Shown here one piece after another: positions 47,791 to 60,189 of a DNA stretch of 64,000 bases (position 1 is its first letter; each line of letters starts with the position of its first letter). The notes under the pieces are model-generated. The model was not told the DNA's origin. It did no database searches and saw nothing but the letters and a program-made list of their open reading frames with translations. A program made the position numbers and the translations under genes. Source of the DNA: Saururus chinensis. Its lineage: Eukaryota; Streptophyta; Magnoliopsida; Piperales; Saururaceae. Where the stretch lies: assembly GCA_035235625.1 (NCBI GenBank), contig CP141140.1, forward strand, positions 45,379,351 to 45,443,350. The letters are read 5' to 3'.

Positions 47791-49006
47791 TACAAGAATG
47801 TATGAGTCATATGATTAGTTTATTGGTTAATTTTTTTATCAAAATTATGTCATTAAACAATATGTATGTTAGAAGTCTTAGAGTTTTATTTGAGGTTTTT
47901 GTGGTCAAGTTAGATTTGGAATTGATAGTTTTGAAAAATAAAAACATACATGCTCTTATTGATCCAGGTGAGAGACTGAAGAATTTGAAGGGTTTTGAAG
48001 CATATCCAAATCACATTGGCATGCATAAATTACTTGGAAAAGGTTAAGAAGTGATTACAAAGGTTTTAAAAGATTTTTAGGTAAAAAATGCAAAATTGTA
48101 AATTGTTAGGCAAAATAGACAATCACTATATAGAACTATTGAACACAACAATCTATCTCTAGAACATGGTTTTTGAAGACTGATGAATTGATCAATCGCC
48201 CTGATAAATAATCACCACATGCTATAGCTCTGTGCAAAATGAAGGCTAGAGTTATTGATCAATCACTAGAAGGATCGTGCACATTGAAATTAGTGACCGG
48301 TCGATTGTTGTGTCAAATGACCGATTGTTTCAGGGACTGTTTACCTAATTTAAAACATTCTAATTTCAATTTCATTCCTTATTCAAGTAAAAGTCTTAAA
48401 CAGAGGGTTTACACTTTTGATCATTGTTTTCCAAGGGAGAATTCACTTGAGCTTTGTATTGAAGATCTATGGTGAATTGAAGAACACAATCCACAAATGA
48501 AGAAGTTAATACACACAATTTTCAAAGGGGAGTTGCAGTATATCTTCAATGGGAAATTGAAGATTTTCACAAGACCAAATTCAAGGCAATAATAGGAGAT
48601 TGTTGATGACTAGAGGCATATATAGACAAAGTAAGGAGAAGAAAGTTTCAAGTGCTTGGAGAAGACATCAAGACCAGCAACAACAATCTAAATAAGAGGA
48701 GCTTGTACTACATTCTAAACAAGGTTGGTGGTTTACTTGTGTCCATGTAAAATTTGAGTTTTAGTGCATTGATTTGGTTCCTTTGGAATTGTTGAGGTTT
48801 TTTACCCTGCTTTTGGGATTTTCCACGTAAATTTCTTTGTCTATGTGGATTAATTGATAGATAATTCAAGAGTGAAACTGAGTAAACAATTAAATTTTAA
48901 TTATTTATAAAAAATTATGCATAAAGAGGCTAGAACTTTGAAAAAGGATTAGTTTTAAGAGCAATTAGTGATATACTAGGTTTATTAGATAGATATTCAA
49001 CTCTCA
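47791..49006 (+). repeat. SIRE-type LTR, copy C
   Basis: About 1216 bp. It aligns with the reverse complement of the solo LTR 21814-31694 from GTATGAGTCATATGATTAG through GTCAAAATTATGTC, GACCGGTCGATTG and CCTTATTCAAGTAAAAG, and ends ATTCAACTCTCA at 49006. It is rich in TGATCAATC motifs at 48180-48330. It is followed without any SIRE-type leader by a Tekay-type gag fragment. Confidence 0.75.
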
Positions 49007-50035
49007 AAACACTTTACGTTACCTAAATTTATTTTGTTTTCAAACTTCGTTAGTTTTACTCTTCTGTGTTTTATAGTGGTATATAAAAAATAACTTTTGC
49101 TAGATAATACAATATCCTTTAGATAGGAAAAAAAATGTGTGGGCCGAATATGTGCTAAGCTTTGAAATGTTTATTAAAACTTCTTTTGTTAATATGTGTC
49201 TAAATGTTGCCTACTAGTGACGAGGAAATGCAACAATTCAATAGCTTCACCTTAGTTGATGCTGTAACTCAGAGTATGTTAACAATGGGCTATGTCAAAA
49301 AGTTTAGATTTAATGATGTAGAAGATGACTCGACATCTTCAAGCTCAAGGTTATCAACCAAATCATTCCAATAATGTTGGAGAATGCAGTTATGGAGAAA
49401 AAGAATAATCTGCTCAAGTGGTTCAAAAAGTTCATGCTAGATTTTTCAGGAGAGGACGACCTAGAAGATGCCAAAATGTGAACTTTTAAAGTGAAAAGGA
49501 TCTTCAAAGTGATGAAGATCTCGGAGCATCAAAAAGTATAATTGGTTACATTAGCCATAATGAGGGAGGCAAAATTCTAGTGGCCAACTAGAGAGTGAAA
49601 TTTCTCCTTGAATAGTTAAAATTAAGTGCAAAGAATTTAGGGAAGTGTTGGACGACAACTGTTTTCCTCCCATGTTCAAGAGAAGAAGGAAAATGAGTTT
49701 TTAGATCTCTAGCAAGTTAGCATGATGTTTGAACAAAATGAAAACAAGTTTATGCAATTACAACTTTTTGCCCCAGGCACATGTCCCATAGAGTTGAAAA
49801 AGGCTTGGAAGTTCAGGAGAGGCATAAATCACAATCATTGAACTTATAGGCCTCAAACAAGCTACCTATGCTAAAGTTGTAGAGTTGGCATCCATTTGGA
49901 CCAAGAACACCAGGAGTTTTTAGTAGAGTGCAAAAACCTTGGACAAAAAAATGACCGAAAACCTGATGAGGGTAAGCGGAAATTTCCATTCAATAAATCG
50001 TTACGGTAAACAAAAAAATTGTTAAACTTCATAGT
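49007..50035 (+). mobile_element. Tekay-type gag fragment adjoining LTR copy C
   Basis: It starts AAACACTTTAC like 43395 and encodes gag-like blocks (EFREVLDDNCFPP, then YAKVVELASIW, compare [11 protein letters not shown] in the Tekay gag). It ends near 50035 after a KRKFPFN block. It is broken in many places and older than the full Tekay copy. No LTR of its own was recognised. Confidence 0.65.
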
Positions 50036-51536
50036 TCTCACATATGTTATATTGTTTTGATCACGAAAATAAGTAAGTACATGACAAATATGGAGATATA
50101 CGTTCTTACTATCTCCCCCATTTGCTATTTTGTGACATAACACTACAACCCATCATCTAAAGATTAAAAATTACAACTCTATAGTTTATAATCTAATTTA
50201 AAGATATTATCCAATAATGACAATGACTCTCCCTCTTAATCAATAACTCAAAAATCATAATATGGTGTGATCTTCAACCTGCACATTACATATAATAACA
50301 TACCTGCATAATACTATTCCAAGAAACATTTCAATATATAATTTAGATGTTCAAGTAAGCTTAAGATTAATCAAGTTTTAACTAAAATAAGAATTTTCTC
50401 TTTTTAACAATTATCTCATATCTTCTTTTCAAGCTCTCTGTAGCTATCCTCCCTCAAGTTTATTAAGGTTTTTCCTAAGTCATACCCTAAATTTATTTCT
50501 TTTTGCCAAAAATAAAGCAAAGTAAAATAAGGTAAAAGAGACAAGAGTTATTAGAAAAACTTGAAAAAAAAAATTAAAAACCATAATAAAAATCAAATGT
50601 AAGGAAAATCAATCTTTTAAAAACTCTAATTGAAATCAAAGTGTGTTTAGCATCTTATATAGTATCATTAATGACCATGCTATCGAAGTTGTATAATAAC
50701 ACACCATGTGTTTCCCACAGTATAATATAATCTCATTAGCCACTTTACTATAGAATTAAAATTTTAGGTTCCACGCCTCTTAATAGTAAGAAATGCTAAA
50801 GAGTGTACATGAAGCAAGTCCAAGGCTATACCATGAACAATCAAAACAACATCATAATATCAATGGATGAATAGTTAAAAAATAACTTTCCTTATCCATT
50901 ACTTTGGTAAATGAGTCCAAGAAACTCACCCCATGATTGCATTTTATTTTATCATTAATTTACATAAATTAATAAAGATTTATAAACAACAATACAAAAA
51001 TTATATTCCTTATGTTGCCTTTCCATATGCCCATTGCCTTTTTCAATAATATGGTTTTTCCATCTTTTTCATATTTCAGGATTTCATTTGCTTATTCATA
51101 GTTTTCGTGACCTTGTACTATTCATTTTTTAATTCTATGTCTCTTCTAGTGGCAAGGCAATGGTAGTTTTCATACTAACACAAGATATCTCATGTAAGCA
51201 GTCCTCTCCATTATCTTTATGAGAACTATTTTTGACAATATTTATATAAAAATACTTAATGAAACCACAAATATATCAAATCTTATTCAATTGACAAAGA
51301 AATCCAACCCACTCAACTACATTATAACATCAAAATCTAGAAGTAAATAAACCATATTATACATTTAGCCCGGTACATGATCTTGAATTCCCATAATGAG
51401 TACTAAGTCTTTTAGTAAATCAACAGTGCAGAAAGTATTATTATGAATCTTAGAATTCTACTCAAATGATGTTCAAATAGTCCTCTTGACTTAAGATTCT
51501 ACTCATACATTCAATGTGTGACGCACTATGTGCAAT
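50036..51536. other. No recognisable feature
   Basis: About 1.5 kb of AT-rich DNA without motif, long frame or repeat that I can name. Its right edge is the target site of the Reina-like element. Confidence 0.4.
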
Positions 51537-51541
51537 ACTTC

Positions 51542-51911
51542 TAATGTGTCCCAATGCGGAACACAACTGTACCTTGGCCCAGTGAAGGAGAAAGGAAGGG
51601 AAGAAGAGGAAAAGAGGAAAAGAGGAGGAGATAATTCAACTTTTTAGATGAAGTAGAAGGCCTTCATGCCTCTTAAAAATAAAGGCTCTAAGAGCCGGGT
51701 GTGCACCCCTAAGTGGGCTAGCCCGCTATCAATGGGCCAGTAATCCCGCTCCATACACATTCAATCTCCGATTATAATCAATCCAATCCCCCAATTACAT
51801 CCGGAATCAACTCCAAATATTAATCATAACCTACAACTATAATAATGAGAGACCTACATGCCTTCAAGGCCCATTGATATGGAATTGTAAGGATAGTGGT
51901 AGGACACAACA
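51542..51911 (-). repeat. 3' LTR of the Reina-like element
   Basis: 370 bp, paired with 55398-55762. Shared blocks include CAATGCGRAACACAA, GGAGAAGGCCTT and CATACACATTCAATCTCC. Confidence 0.85.
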
Positions 51912-52639
51912 CTCCGCCGTGTTCCGCTATCACCTTGTCCTCAAGGAGACTAGGAAGGAAAGCGGAAAAGTAAATTATCCTCAGACTCCCATGTCGCCTC
52001 CTTGAGTGGATGATCATGCCAAGTCACCAAAACCTCCATAATAATGTGACTAGCATAGTGATCACACTGCTTATCAACAATGGCTGCAGGAACTAAAGTG
52101 GCCAAGGTATGCTAGCTGATGGTAGGTGGCCAAGACAGCCTGTCCACCATGACCATGACAACTATCATGCCCTGAATGGCTGGTAAGGCCTCTATGAAGT
52201 TCATCAATACATCCTTCCACACTTTGTCAGGAATGGGTAAGGGCTGAAGGAGACCAATAGAGATGTGGTAGCTGCCTTAGTGCGCAGACATGTGTCACAT
52301 ACAGCCACATCCTATTGGACTGTATGCTTTAGTCCCTGCCATAAAAAGCTAGATCTCACTCATTTGTAGGCCTTCAAGGACCCCTCATGGCCAGAAAAGG
52401 GTGTGTCATGGAAGTGATTGATAATCTTTAGCTACATTATTGGGCACCCTTAATCACCCCTTCTAGATAATCAAGTCATCCTACAAAAAGAATAGTGGTA
52501 TGTCCGAATGGCCTATCCAGAGACGAAGCAACAATTCTTGGGCCATGGAATCACACACATAGGCTTGGCACCTTGTCTAGGAAATGACAAGTCAGCAATG
52601 ATAAAGAAAGGCACGAGCTTTCCTCGAACTGGTGAGAAC

Positions 52640-53570
52640 AGGTAGAACTATAATTGGGGTCACTGCCATGGAATGTTTGAGCTGCTCAAAGGCTCTGTTG
52701 GCCTCTTCTGACCACCTAAATGCCCCCTTTTCAATAAGGCAATCAGGAAGGTGACAATCATGTTGTATTGTGAGATGAACCTACAGTAGTAGCTAGTCAG
52801 CCCCAAGAAACCCCTTAGCACCTTAGGGGTAGTGAGCTGAGACCATGACATCATTGCCTCCACCTTGACTAGTCAGTAACAACCCTTCGCCGAAAATTAT
52901 GTGGCCCAAGTACTCCACATGTTAGCTACCAAAGCAACATTTGGAACGCTTTAGAAATAAGGAATGAGTATGTAGTATGGTGAAAACGGATTTAAGGTAT
53001 GCCAAATGTTCCTCCCATGTGGAACTGTAGACCAAGATGTCATCAAATAAGACTAAGACTGATCGACTAAGGAGAGGCCAAAATAAATCATTCACCAAAC
53101 TCTGGAAGGTGGAGGGGGCATTAGTTAGCCCGAAGGGCATCACGAGAAACTCATCATGCCTATCATTAGTATAGAAGGAAGTCTTATGGATGTCCTTTGG
53201 GTGCATCCAAACTGATTGTTGTTGGAGCAGAGGTCTAGCTAACTAAAGACACAAACACGAGTCAACTCATCAAAGAGCTCCTCTATTATTGGAATGGAGT
53301 ACTTGTCTTTCATCGTGATGGCATTGAGGACACGGTAATTGACAAAATTGCCAAGAGTTGTCCTTCTTCTAGGCCAAGAGGGTACCGATAGGGCTGCACA
53401 TTGGCTGATGCAACACCTTGGATGATTGACATGCAATGGTCATGCTGATGGACCGATGGTAGTGTATGGCGCTCCTAAAAGATATTTTCCACCTTATAGA
53501 GCCTCTCCACCAAATCTTCATCCCCATTAAAGTGGGTGTTCTTACATCCAAACCATGACTATGAAGTAGT
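52640..53570 (-). pseudogene. Reina-type reverse transcriptase region
   Basis: Read on the minus strand, the order is an LP...HDHCMSI...YRYP block near 53430, the NYRVLNAITMKDKYSIPIIEEL block near 53330, the [25 protein letters not shown] block, [11 protein letters not shown] near 53040, and the VLRGFLGLTSYY block near 52800. It is a fossil. Confidence 0.8.
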
Positions 53571-53589
53571 CCACTTTGAATTTATTTAT

Positions 53590-54895
53590 TACTTGTCAAC
53601 TATCATAAACAAGGTTGATTTACAAGGAAAGCCTTGTGTGACGAAGAAAACTATTACGAAGAGAATAAGAGACAATCAAAGAGAAAGTGCTAAGGCATCA
53701 GAAATCCACTTGTAATAAATCTTTGATCTATATTTGATTCAAATAATACCTCAATTAAGATCAAATAAAAATTCATCTCAATTAGAAAATTTATCTCTTA
53801 AAGAATTTTAAAATAGAACAACAGTAATTGACTGTTTATTATGTGAAATCATTAAATATATAATCACATGGAATTATAAGCATTCGGTGTGCCTTTCATC
53901 AATGCAGAATCAAATAATTATATAGATTATAAACTCCTTAAATATGAAACAACAATTTAAAATGATAAAGAACTTACTTGAATCAAAGTAGTCATTAAAC
54001 ATCAAGTACAAGCTTCATCCCTAGCCTTAGGTTAAGAGCTTAGAAATTCATTACAATAAACTAAAAATAAAAATACAATAGAAGAGAAGAAAAATAGTAC
54101 AAGAGAGCACCATAGAGGAGGGGATGATCCTTCTATCTTGTCCACTCTTTTTATAGAAGTAGAAGGGGTGGCTTCAAAGGGGAAAGTTCAATCATATCCC
54201 TTGATTGCATCTTGATTGATGCTTAATTGGTTGCTTCTTTGGAAATAATTAAATTCTAAATCAATCAAATAAATCAATAATTTATTTCGCAAATAAGTAT
54301 ATTTAAGTCTTCCTTTAGTTATCCAATCAACCTCATTGTCTCTTCTTATGTATATCAATCACAACCAATGAAAAGATTTTCCATATGCTGGCCTCGGGTT
54401 AGTTAACTCGCTATCCCTTTGCATGCCGAATTTGACACATAAATCTTTAGAATTATGAATTTCTTTCTGAATTAATGATTGTAGCTGCATAAGTCTTCTT
54501 TCTAATTCCACTAGAATCGTATCAATCAGAAGAATACATAAAAAGATATGGTCGAAATACTAAGGTTGTATCAATTTATCCAAATTAGCTTCTTCCTGAA
54601 TTTAGTTCTCTTGATGTAAATCTAAAATCCAATGGGTCCAAAAGGCTATGTTCGACCATTTCATGCATGTTTAGATAATTAGGAGCTCATTCTTGACTTT
54701 TAAATTGTTGTAGGTAGTTGGTATTCACTTCTTCTTCTACTTGGATCCTGTTGAAGCCCATTTAAACATGTAAACACAACTAAGGTCCAACTAACCTATT
54801 TAAAACATAAATAGCCCAAATAAGAATTGAATTAACATAAAATAGGATTGCAATTCAAAATTTGAAAATATTTAATTGAACATTATTTCAATGCA
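53590..54895 (-). repeat. Probable inserted LTR within the Reina-like element
   Basis: About 1.3 kb of non-coding DNA separates the RT region from gag-like sequence. On the minus strand a CTATAAAAAG TATA-like box (near 54155) is followed by a purine-rich leader, as in a typical LTR. I could not fix its ends or a target duplication. Confidence 0.4.
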
Positions 54896-55383
54896 TAAAT
54901 GGGGGAACTAAAGCCGAGCTAAATGGGGATGAGCACCACCCATTTGCCCTCCATGCGAATCAGTGAAGTCCTCCCAGTCCTCCTCAAATGCTCTAGCCAA
55001 GATTCTAAAGTTTGGGTTCATTCTGGAATTTTCCCAAACACCTGGGGGGGGGCTCATTCACCAAGACATAAACGAAGTCCTTCCTCATTCACCATGTTCG
55101 GGCTCATACGCAGTCTTATAGCCTAAATCACGAGAACCTTGAGGATGTGATGGCTCACCCACCTCAGCATTGGCCTGCTAGGGCATGAACAAGAGAGGGG
55201 CCATAGAGGCCAACTAAAGTTGGGCAAATGTTCTACATTATGGCATTCATCTTCTCAAACATAGAAACAAACATTGTTGTTTCAAGGTTTAGACTTGGAT
55301 TAGGGGCGATTTCTTCTCTGGCATCAGGCTTAGGCTCTGGGGGTTTGGCCACTTTCTTGCCTCTCACCATCTTCGAGAGTCGA

Positions 55384-55397
55384 GGCTTTGATACCAA
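55384..55397 (-). other. Primer binding site of the Reina-like element
   Basis: The minus strand reads TTGGTATCAAAGCC immediately inside the 5' LTR, close to the initiator-Met complement TGGTATCAGAGC. Confidence 0.7.
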
Positions 55398-55762
55398 TGA
55401 TGTTGTCCAATGCGAAACACAATGGTACCTTGTCCAAGTAAAGGCGAAAGGAAGGGAAGAAGAATAGGAAAAGAGGAGTTGATAGTTCAACTTTTCATAT
55501 GAAGGAGAAGGCCTTTACGCTTCTTACGAATAAAGGCTCCAAGAACCTACCACACACTTATGGGTGGGTTGGCACACCATTAGTAGTCGCCTAATCCCAC
55601 CCCATACACATTCAATCTCCAATTACAATCAATCCAATCTCCCGATTAATCTGGAATTAACTCCAAACATCAACCAAAACCTGTAGATTGAATAGTGAGA
55701 GACCTACATGCCTTCAAGGCCTACTGATATGGAATAATAAAAGACAATGACAAGATAGAACA
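55398..55762 (-). repeat. 5' LTR of the Reina-like element
   Basis: 365 bp. On the plus strand it runs from TGATGTTGTCC to GATAGAACA. Its inner edge is fixed by the primer site and its outer edge by the ACTTC duplication. Confidence 0.87.
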
Positions 55763-57527
55763 ACTTCACTTATCAAGTGTGTTTCTCACTATATTCATGC
55801 TATATGTTTGAAAACACAAAAATACTTATTTTTTTCTTTTTCATAAACTAAGTGAAAGTCAAACCAAACAACAATAAACCTACTAAAATAAATTGTAAAG
55901 AAGTTTTTATTTATTTAATGTCCCAAAAGATTTTCAAATATAACAAGGACAAAAATCTCCTATGGAACAATTATGGGCAAGCAAGTCCAATGGCTTTTTT
56001 ATTGTTAATGAATCTATTGAAATCCAAAAGTTTTTTTAAAAAGGTTGGCCAAATGAAACTATGTGGACATGTTCTAAACTAACAATTTGATGATCAATCA
56101 AATCTTGAATAAAGTGACGTCTAATATCCATGTGCTTTGTGCAAGAGTGTAGGATAGGTTGCAATCAAAACTCCTTCACAAGATCTTTTCCTAATTTTGA
56201 TTGAGAGATGAATATTCCTGAATTAGTTAGTTTTACTTCCAAACCAAGAATATAAGTTAGTAAACCTTCCATACTCATTTCAAATTCCATATTTATCTCC
56301 TTTGAAAAAGTTTTGGTAAGCTTATCATTTGCGGATCCAAAAATAATGTCAACAACATAAATTTGTGTCATCACCACATGCTTCTCAAACTTTATTATAA
56401 ATAATGTCTTTTCAACCATACTTCTTACATTGCCTTCCCTTGTTAGATATTCTGTAAACCTATCATACCATGCTCTTCGAGCTTGTTTCAATTTATATAA
56501 AGTTTTCTTTGACTTATACTCATAATCAGGTTTCTGAGGGTCTACAAAACCTTTAGGTTATTCAACATAAACTTCTTCATTCAATTTCTAATTCAGAAGA
56601 GTAATCTTAACATCTATTTGATATACTTTGAATTTTAAAGGACAAGCCGAAGCAAGAGGTAAACTAATATATTCAAGCTAGCAATAGGAGCAAATGTCTC
56701 ATGATCATTTATAATTAAACCCTTTGCAAGTGTATAAGGTAATTGTACTAGGATAAGTATTTAAGGGTTGTCGAACCTCAGGGATGGATGAGTTATTACT
56801 AAATCTAAAGAGGAATTTGCTGATTAAAAACTAAAATAAACTTAAACTTAAATTAAGCAAAAGAAAGGAATCAACTAGTTTAAAATAAGAGATTAATTTG
56901 ATGGAAATTACTTAGAAAATTGAATCCACTATAGAACCATAACAATTCCTTAACTCTTAATCTAAATCTAGTGTGAACATGAACAAGTATTCTCAGCTAC
57001 AAGCTAGAATTACTTCAAAAAGAATCATTAATTAACTTCCATGACATGAACTATCTTCGACAATAGCACGGATCATCTACATTAAACTAGCTATAGACAT
57101 GACCCGTCTAATCTTAGTATAACTCATCCAAGTCATTAATTATCTGAACATTAAAACTATTATATGACCATCTCATCTAAATCACAGAAATTAGAATCGA
57201 TGCAAATATCAAAACCATATCAATTTATCATCTACAAGACAATAAATAAATATAGACTTGAATAAACATTAAAAGCTCTTCCATTAAAAAGGAAATCCAT
57301 ATCATACAATTGTCATCATTCACAACTGAGATCTAAATTAAAAAGAAAAGAAACTGAAACTTATTTATAGCTTCATCAACTCCTAAGTAAAAGAATAGTC
57401 TAGCCTTCCATTGTAGAAGAAAGCACTTGAATCTCCATTGAAAGCTTTGAGTTCTCTTCCATCTTCTTCTTCCTTTTTCTCCTCTTAAGATCTACTGGAA
57501 TCCCCCCAATTTTAAGCCAAATATGTC

Positions 57528-57535
57528 TTTTTATA
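57528..57535 (-). promoter_or_regulatory. TATA box of Athila-type solo LTR
   Basis: Minus-strand TATAAAAA within ATGCCTATAAAAAG, downstream (in LTR sense) of the four GATCGATC palindromes. Confidence 0.6.
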
Positions 57536-57612
57536 GGCATAAGTTCCGTAGGAAGAAGTCCAATATGAAAAGGATTGGAATTTGGGTCAAACAAGGAAAC
57601 TGCACGTTATGC

Positions 57613-57708
57613 CGATCGATCGCCCTGCATGCCCGATCGATCGGCTACACTATATTTTCATCTGAATTCACGTTATCCCGATCGATCGGTAAGTGACCCC
57701 GATCGATC
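57613..57708. promoter_or_regulatory. Cluster of four CGATCGATCG-type palindromes
   Basis: CGATCGATCG (57613-57622), CCGATCGATCGG (57633-57644 and 57678-57689) and CCGATCGATC (57699-57708) occur within 96 bp of the LTR upstream region. The regular palindromic form suggests binding by a dimeric factor. Related but decayed sites appear in the copy at 27-1525. Confidence 0.6.
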
Positions 57709-58600
57709 TGCTACAGTGTTTCTATTTTCCTGGACTATTCATATTCTGTTCATTAAGCTTTCCTTCGTATCCATATTAATTTCTAACTTGTTTATAACTC
57801 CGAAAAGTTGTCCAAATCACTTTAAAGCATGTAAAGACTATTTTTAAGCATTTCAAACATCGTCCAAGTACTTCGATAAGCGCACTTTACCTACAAAACA
57901 TAAAATACCATATTTTAGACATGTATAATGTAATTAAAATTCCAACTTGATTTAAATACATGTCTAAACAACTAATAACTACAAAATTATTAATAATTAA
58001 ACTAAAATACTAATATCTATCTTAATCTAAATAAACCATAACTAACTCTAAATTAACCTAATCTATACTAGCAAATAAGGTAAAAAGGCGTATAAAATAG
58101 ATATAGATTTCATACTTATCATCTCATCAAAATAAATGTCCTCTACTCATGTGTACCATTTAGTTACAAAAAGGGCTTTGTTCTCATAGATCCACCTCGT
58201 ACCTATCACATTGCACTGTTTAGGTATTCTTTTTTTTAGAAGACATTGTTTAGGTTTTCAGACAATATACCACACATCATTCTTCGTGAATTGACCTAAT
58301 TCTTCTTGCATTCTATTTATCCAATTTTAATCCTAAAGAGCTTCATCAATCTCTTCGATTTTAAGAGAAATACATAATAAGAAAATTTTACTTGTTTATC
58401 TAATTGACGTCTGGAACCCACTCCTTCAATGATGTCTCTAATCACATTGGTTACAAGAAAGTACTTTTGAACCCAATTAGTACTTGTCTATGTTGAACTT
58501 CTAGTTCCTAATCAGCCTCATGAGCTTCAAATTCATGTATATGATCAACATCATGAACTACCGCCTGTACATGTTCTTTACAAGTTGCATCACTAAAAAA

Positions 58601-59908
58601 TGTTAGAACATATATGCAAGTTGTTAGGTTATTTTGCTAAGTTCCTTGTCAAAATTATGTAAGAAATCTTGAGTATGTAATTAGTCTTAAAATCTAATTA
58701 GTTGTAGTTGTAGTTGTAGTCGAGTCAGGTTTAAAATTGATAGACTCAAAAAATAGAAGCAGACATGTTCTTGTTGATCAAGACTAAAGGATGTTGATAG
58801 GTTATAAAGCTTATTCAGTTTACATTCTCATACCAAAATACTTAGAGATATTTTTGAAGTGATTTAAGAGGTTTTAGTGTAAAAATAATAAAACTATCAT
58901 TAAATCGTGTCATTGATCGATCATTTATGAACAATGGCAAGGAATCGATGAATAGATCAATCACCCCTATAAATGATCAATCAACAACTAAATTAGTCAT
59001 TTGTAAAATAAAACCAAGAGTTTATTGATAGATCACTTTGTAGGCTGATTGATCACTTAAGGAGTTGTGTGTTTACAAAACAGTGAATGCTCAATTGCTA
59101 TTTGAAATGATTGATTTCTAATAGTTTTCGTTGCCCTAAAAAAGCCTTTCCATATTAGATTTCTTTCCTTGTTATAGTCAAACTGCCAAATCATTTTGGA
59201 GACCCATATAAAGGATAAGACGTAACGAGATCGAATAGAGAAAAACCAAGAATAATTTGGAGAAGAAAGGAGAGTCTTTTTCATATTATTTTCCTTGAGA
59301 ATTCACAAAGGAGTTTGAAGAGAATATCAATGGTAAATTCATGCTAATATACAACTTAAAAGAGAAGATTTCACACAAAAATTTTAGAGAGAGTAGTCAG
59401 AAAGCTCTTCAAAGATGTTGATGAATTTCAAAAGGTAGATCAACAAGCAAGGAAGGAGCTCTTGTTTGAGTTGCTAGAAGAAGACAGAGATTAGAACACA
59501 AAGAGGGAAATCGTCAAGGCTTCAGTGGATGGAGTAACTTGAACTCTAATAATAAGAGAAGATTGAAAAAAAAGAGGTTATGTCAAGTCTTAAGGTTCAT
59601 TGGTTGTTTTAAATCTAGTAAAATATATATCATTTGAATGCATTGATTTGGCCTTGTAAGGCTACCAAGTTATTTTTACCTAAGTTTGAGATTTCCATGT
59701 TAAATGCTTGTGTGATTGTGTAGTTTGCATGTGGTTTGTTGATTGATTGATCATGGATAAATTTTAATACTTATATTTGCTTATTCCACTTTAAAAATAA
59801 TTTTTTGTGCATCAAGGCTAGAACTCATAGTCATTATCTTTGTTAAATAATCAAACTAGAGGCAACTAGTGATATACTAACCTCATCAATATGGATATTA
59901 AACTCTCA
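58601..59908 (+). repeat. LTR of SIRE-type copy B
   Basis: 1308 bp, starting TGTTAGAACATATATGC and ending ATATTAAACTCTCA. A CATATAAAGG TATA-like site lies at 59217-59222. GATCGATC/GATCAAT motifs cluster at 58910-59110, upstream of it. Confidence 0.8.
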
Positions 59909-60189
59909 AGTGGTAACTAAGGATTTTCGTTAAAAATTTGAGTTTGTTTCTTGATATCAATCTATTTTTTTATGTTAGTGCATCACTAACTTGCTTAATC
60001 TTCCCATATTTTGATTTTGAGTGCTACATAGCTTGTTTGAAGGTTTGATTTCTATGCCTAGTGAACTTGTTTTCTTTAAGAATTACTTGATAAATTTGCT
60101 GATTTGTGTACCCTAGTTTGCTTCTATTATAATTCTCCTTACTTTAATTGCTTAAAGTGTGTAGCTTCGGTGATTTTGGTTTGATTAAT

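Larger units (their letters stand above)
51542..55762 (-). mobile_element. Reina-like Ty3/gypsy element (4.2 kb), TSD ACTTC
   Basis: Short LTRs (51542-51911 and 55398-55762) and the target duplication ACTTC at 51537-51541 and 55763-55767 define the element. An initiator-Met-type primer site lies next to the 5' LTR. RT motifs typical of Reina are present: [43 protein letters not shown] and LRGFLGLTSYYCRFI. Gag-like sequence lies at 54900-55390. The small size fits Reina. LTR divergence by eye exceeds 10 percent, so it is old. Coding regions are broken many times, and an LTR-like block appears to be inserted at about 53590-54895. Confidence 0.85.
56702..58121 (-). repeat. Athila-type solo LTR (1420 bp), TSD TCTCA
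   Basis: In minus orientation it starts TGATAAGTATG (58121) and ends AAATGATCA (56702). TCTCA flanks it at 56697-56701 and 58122-58126. It matches the LTR at 27-1525 nearly throughout. The insertion interrupts a copia RT sequence exactly between EDIYFDE and TFAPIA, which independently confirms both edges. Confidence 0.92.
55840..58560 (-). pseudogene. SIRE-type Ty1/copia pol fragment (RT-RNase H), split by a solo LTR
   Basis: On the minus strand, the linker before RT (58560-58127) shows NVIGTRWIYENK. RT continues at 56696 with TFAPIA and on to KQARRAWYDRF, QIYVVDIIFGSAND, EFEMSM and YILGLEV...GIFISQSK. RNase H-like TKHMDIRRHFI lies near 56130. The two parts were contiguous before the solo LTR 56702-58121 inserted. 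RT motifs match the SIRE/Maximus branch. It is the only SIRE-type pol in the window and is a broken fossil without visible LTRs of its own. Confidence 0.85.
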
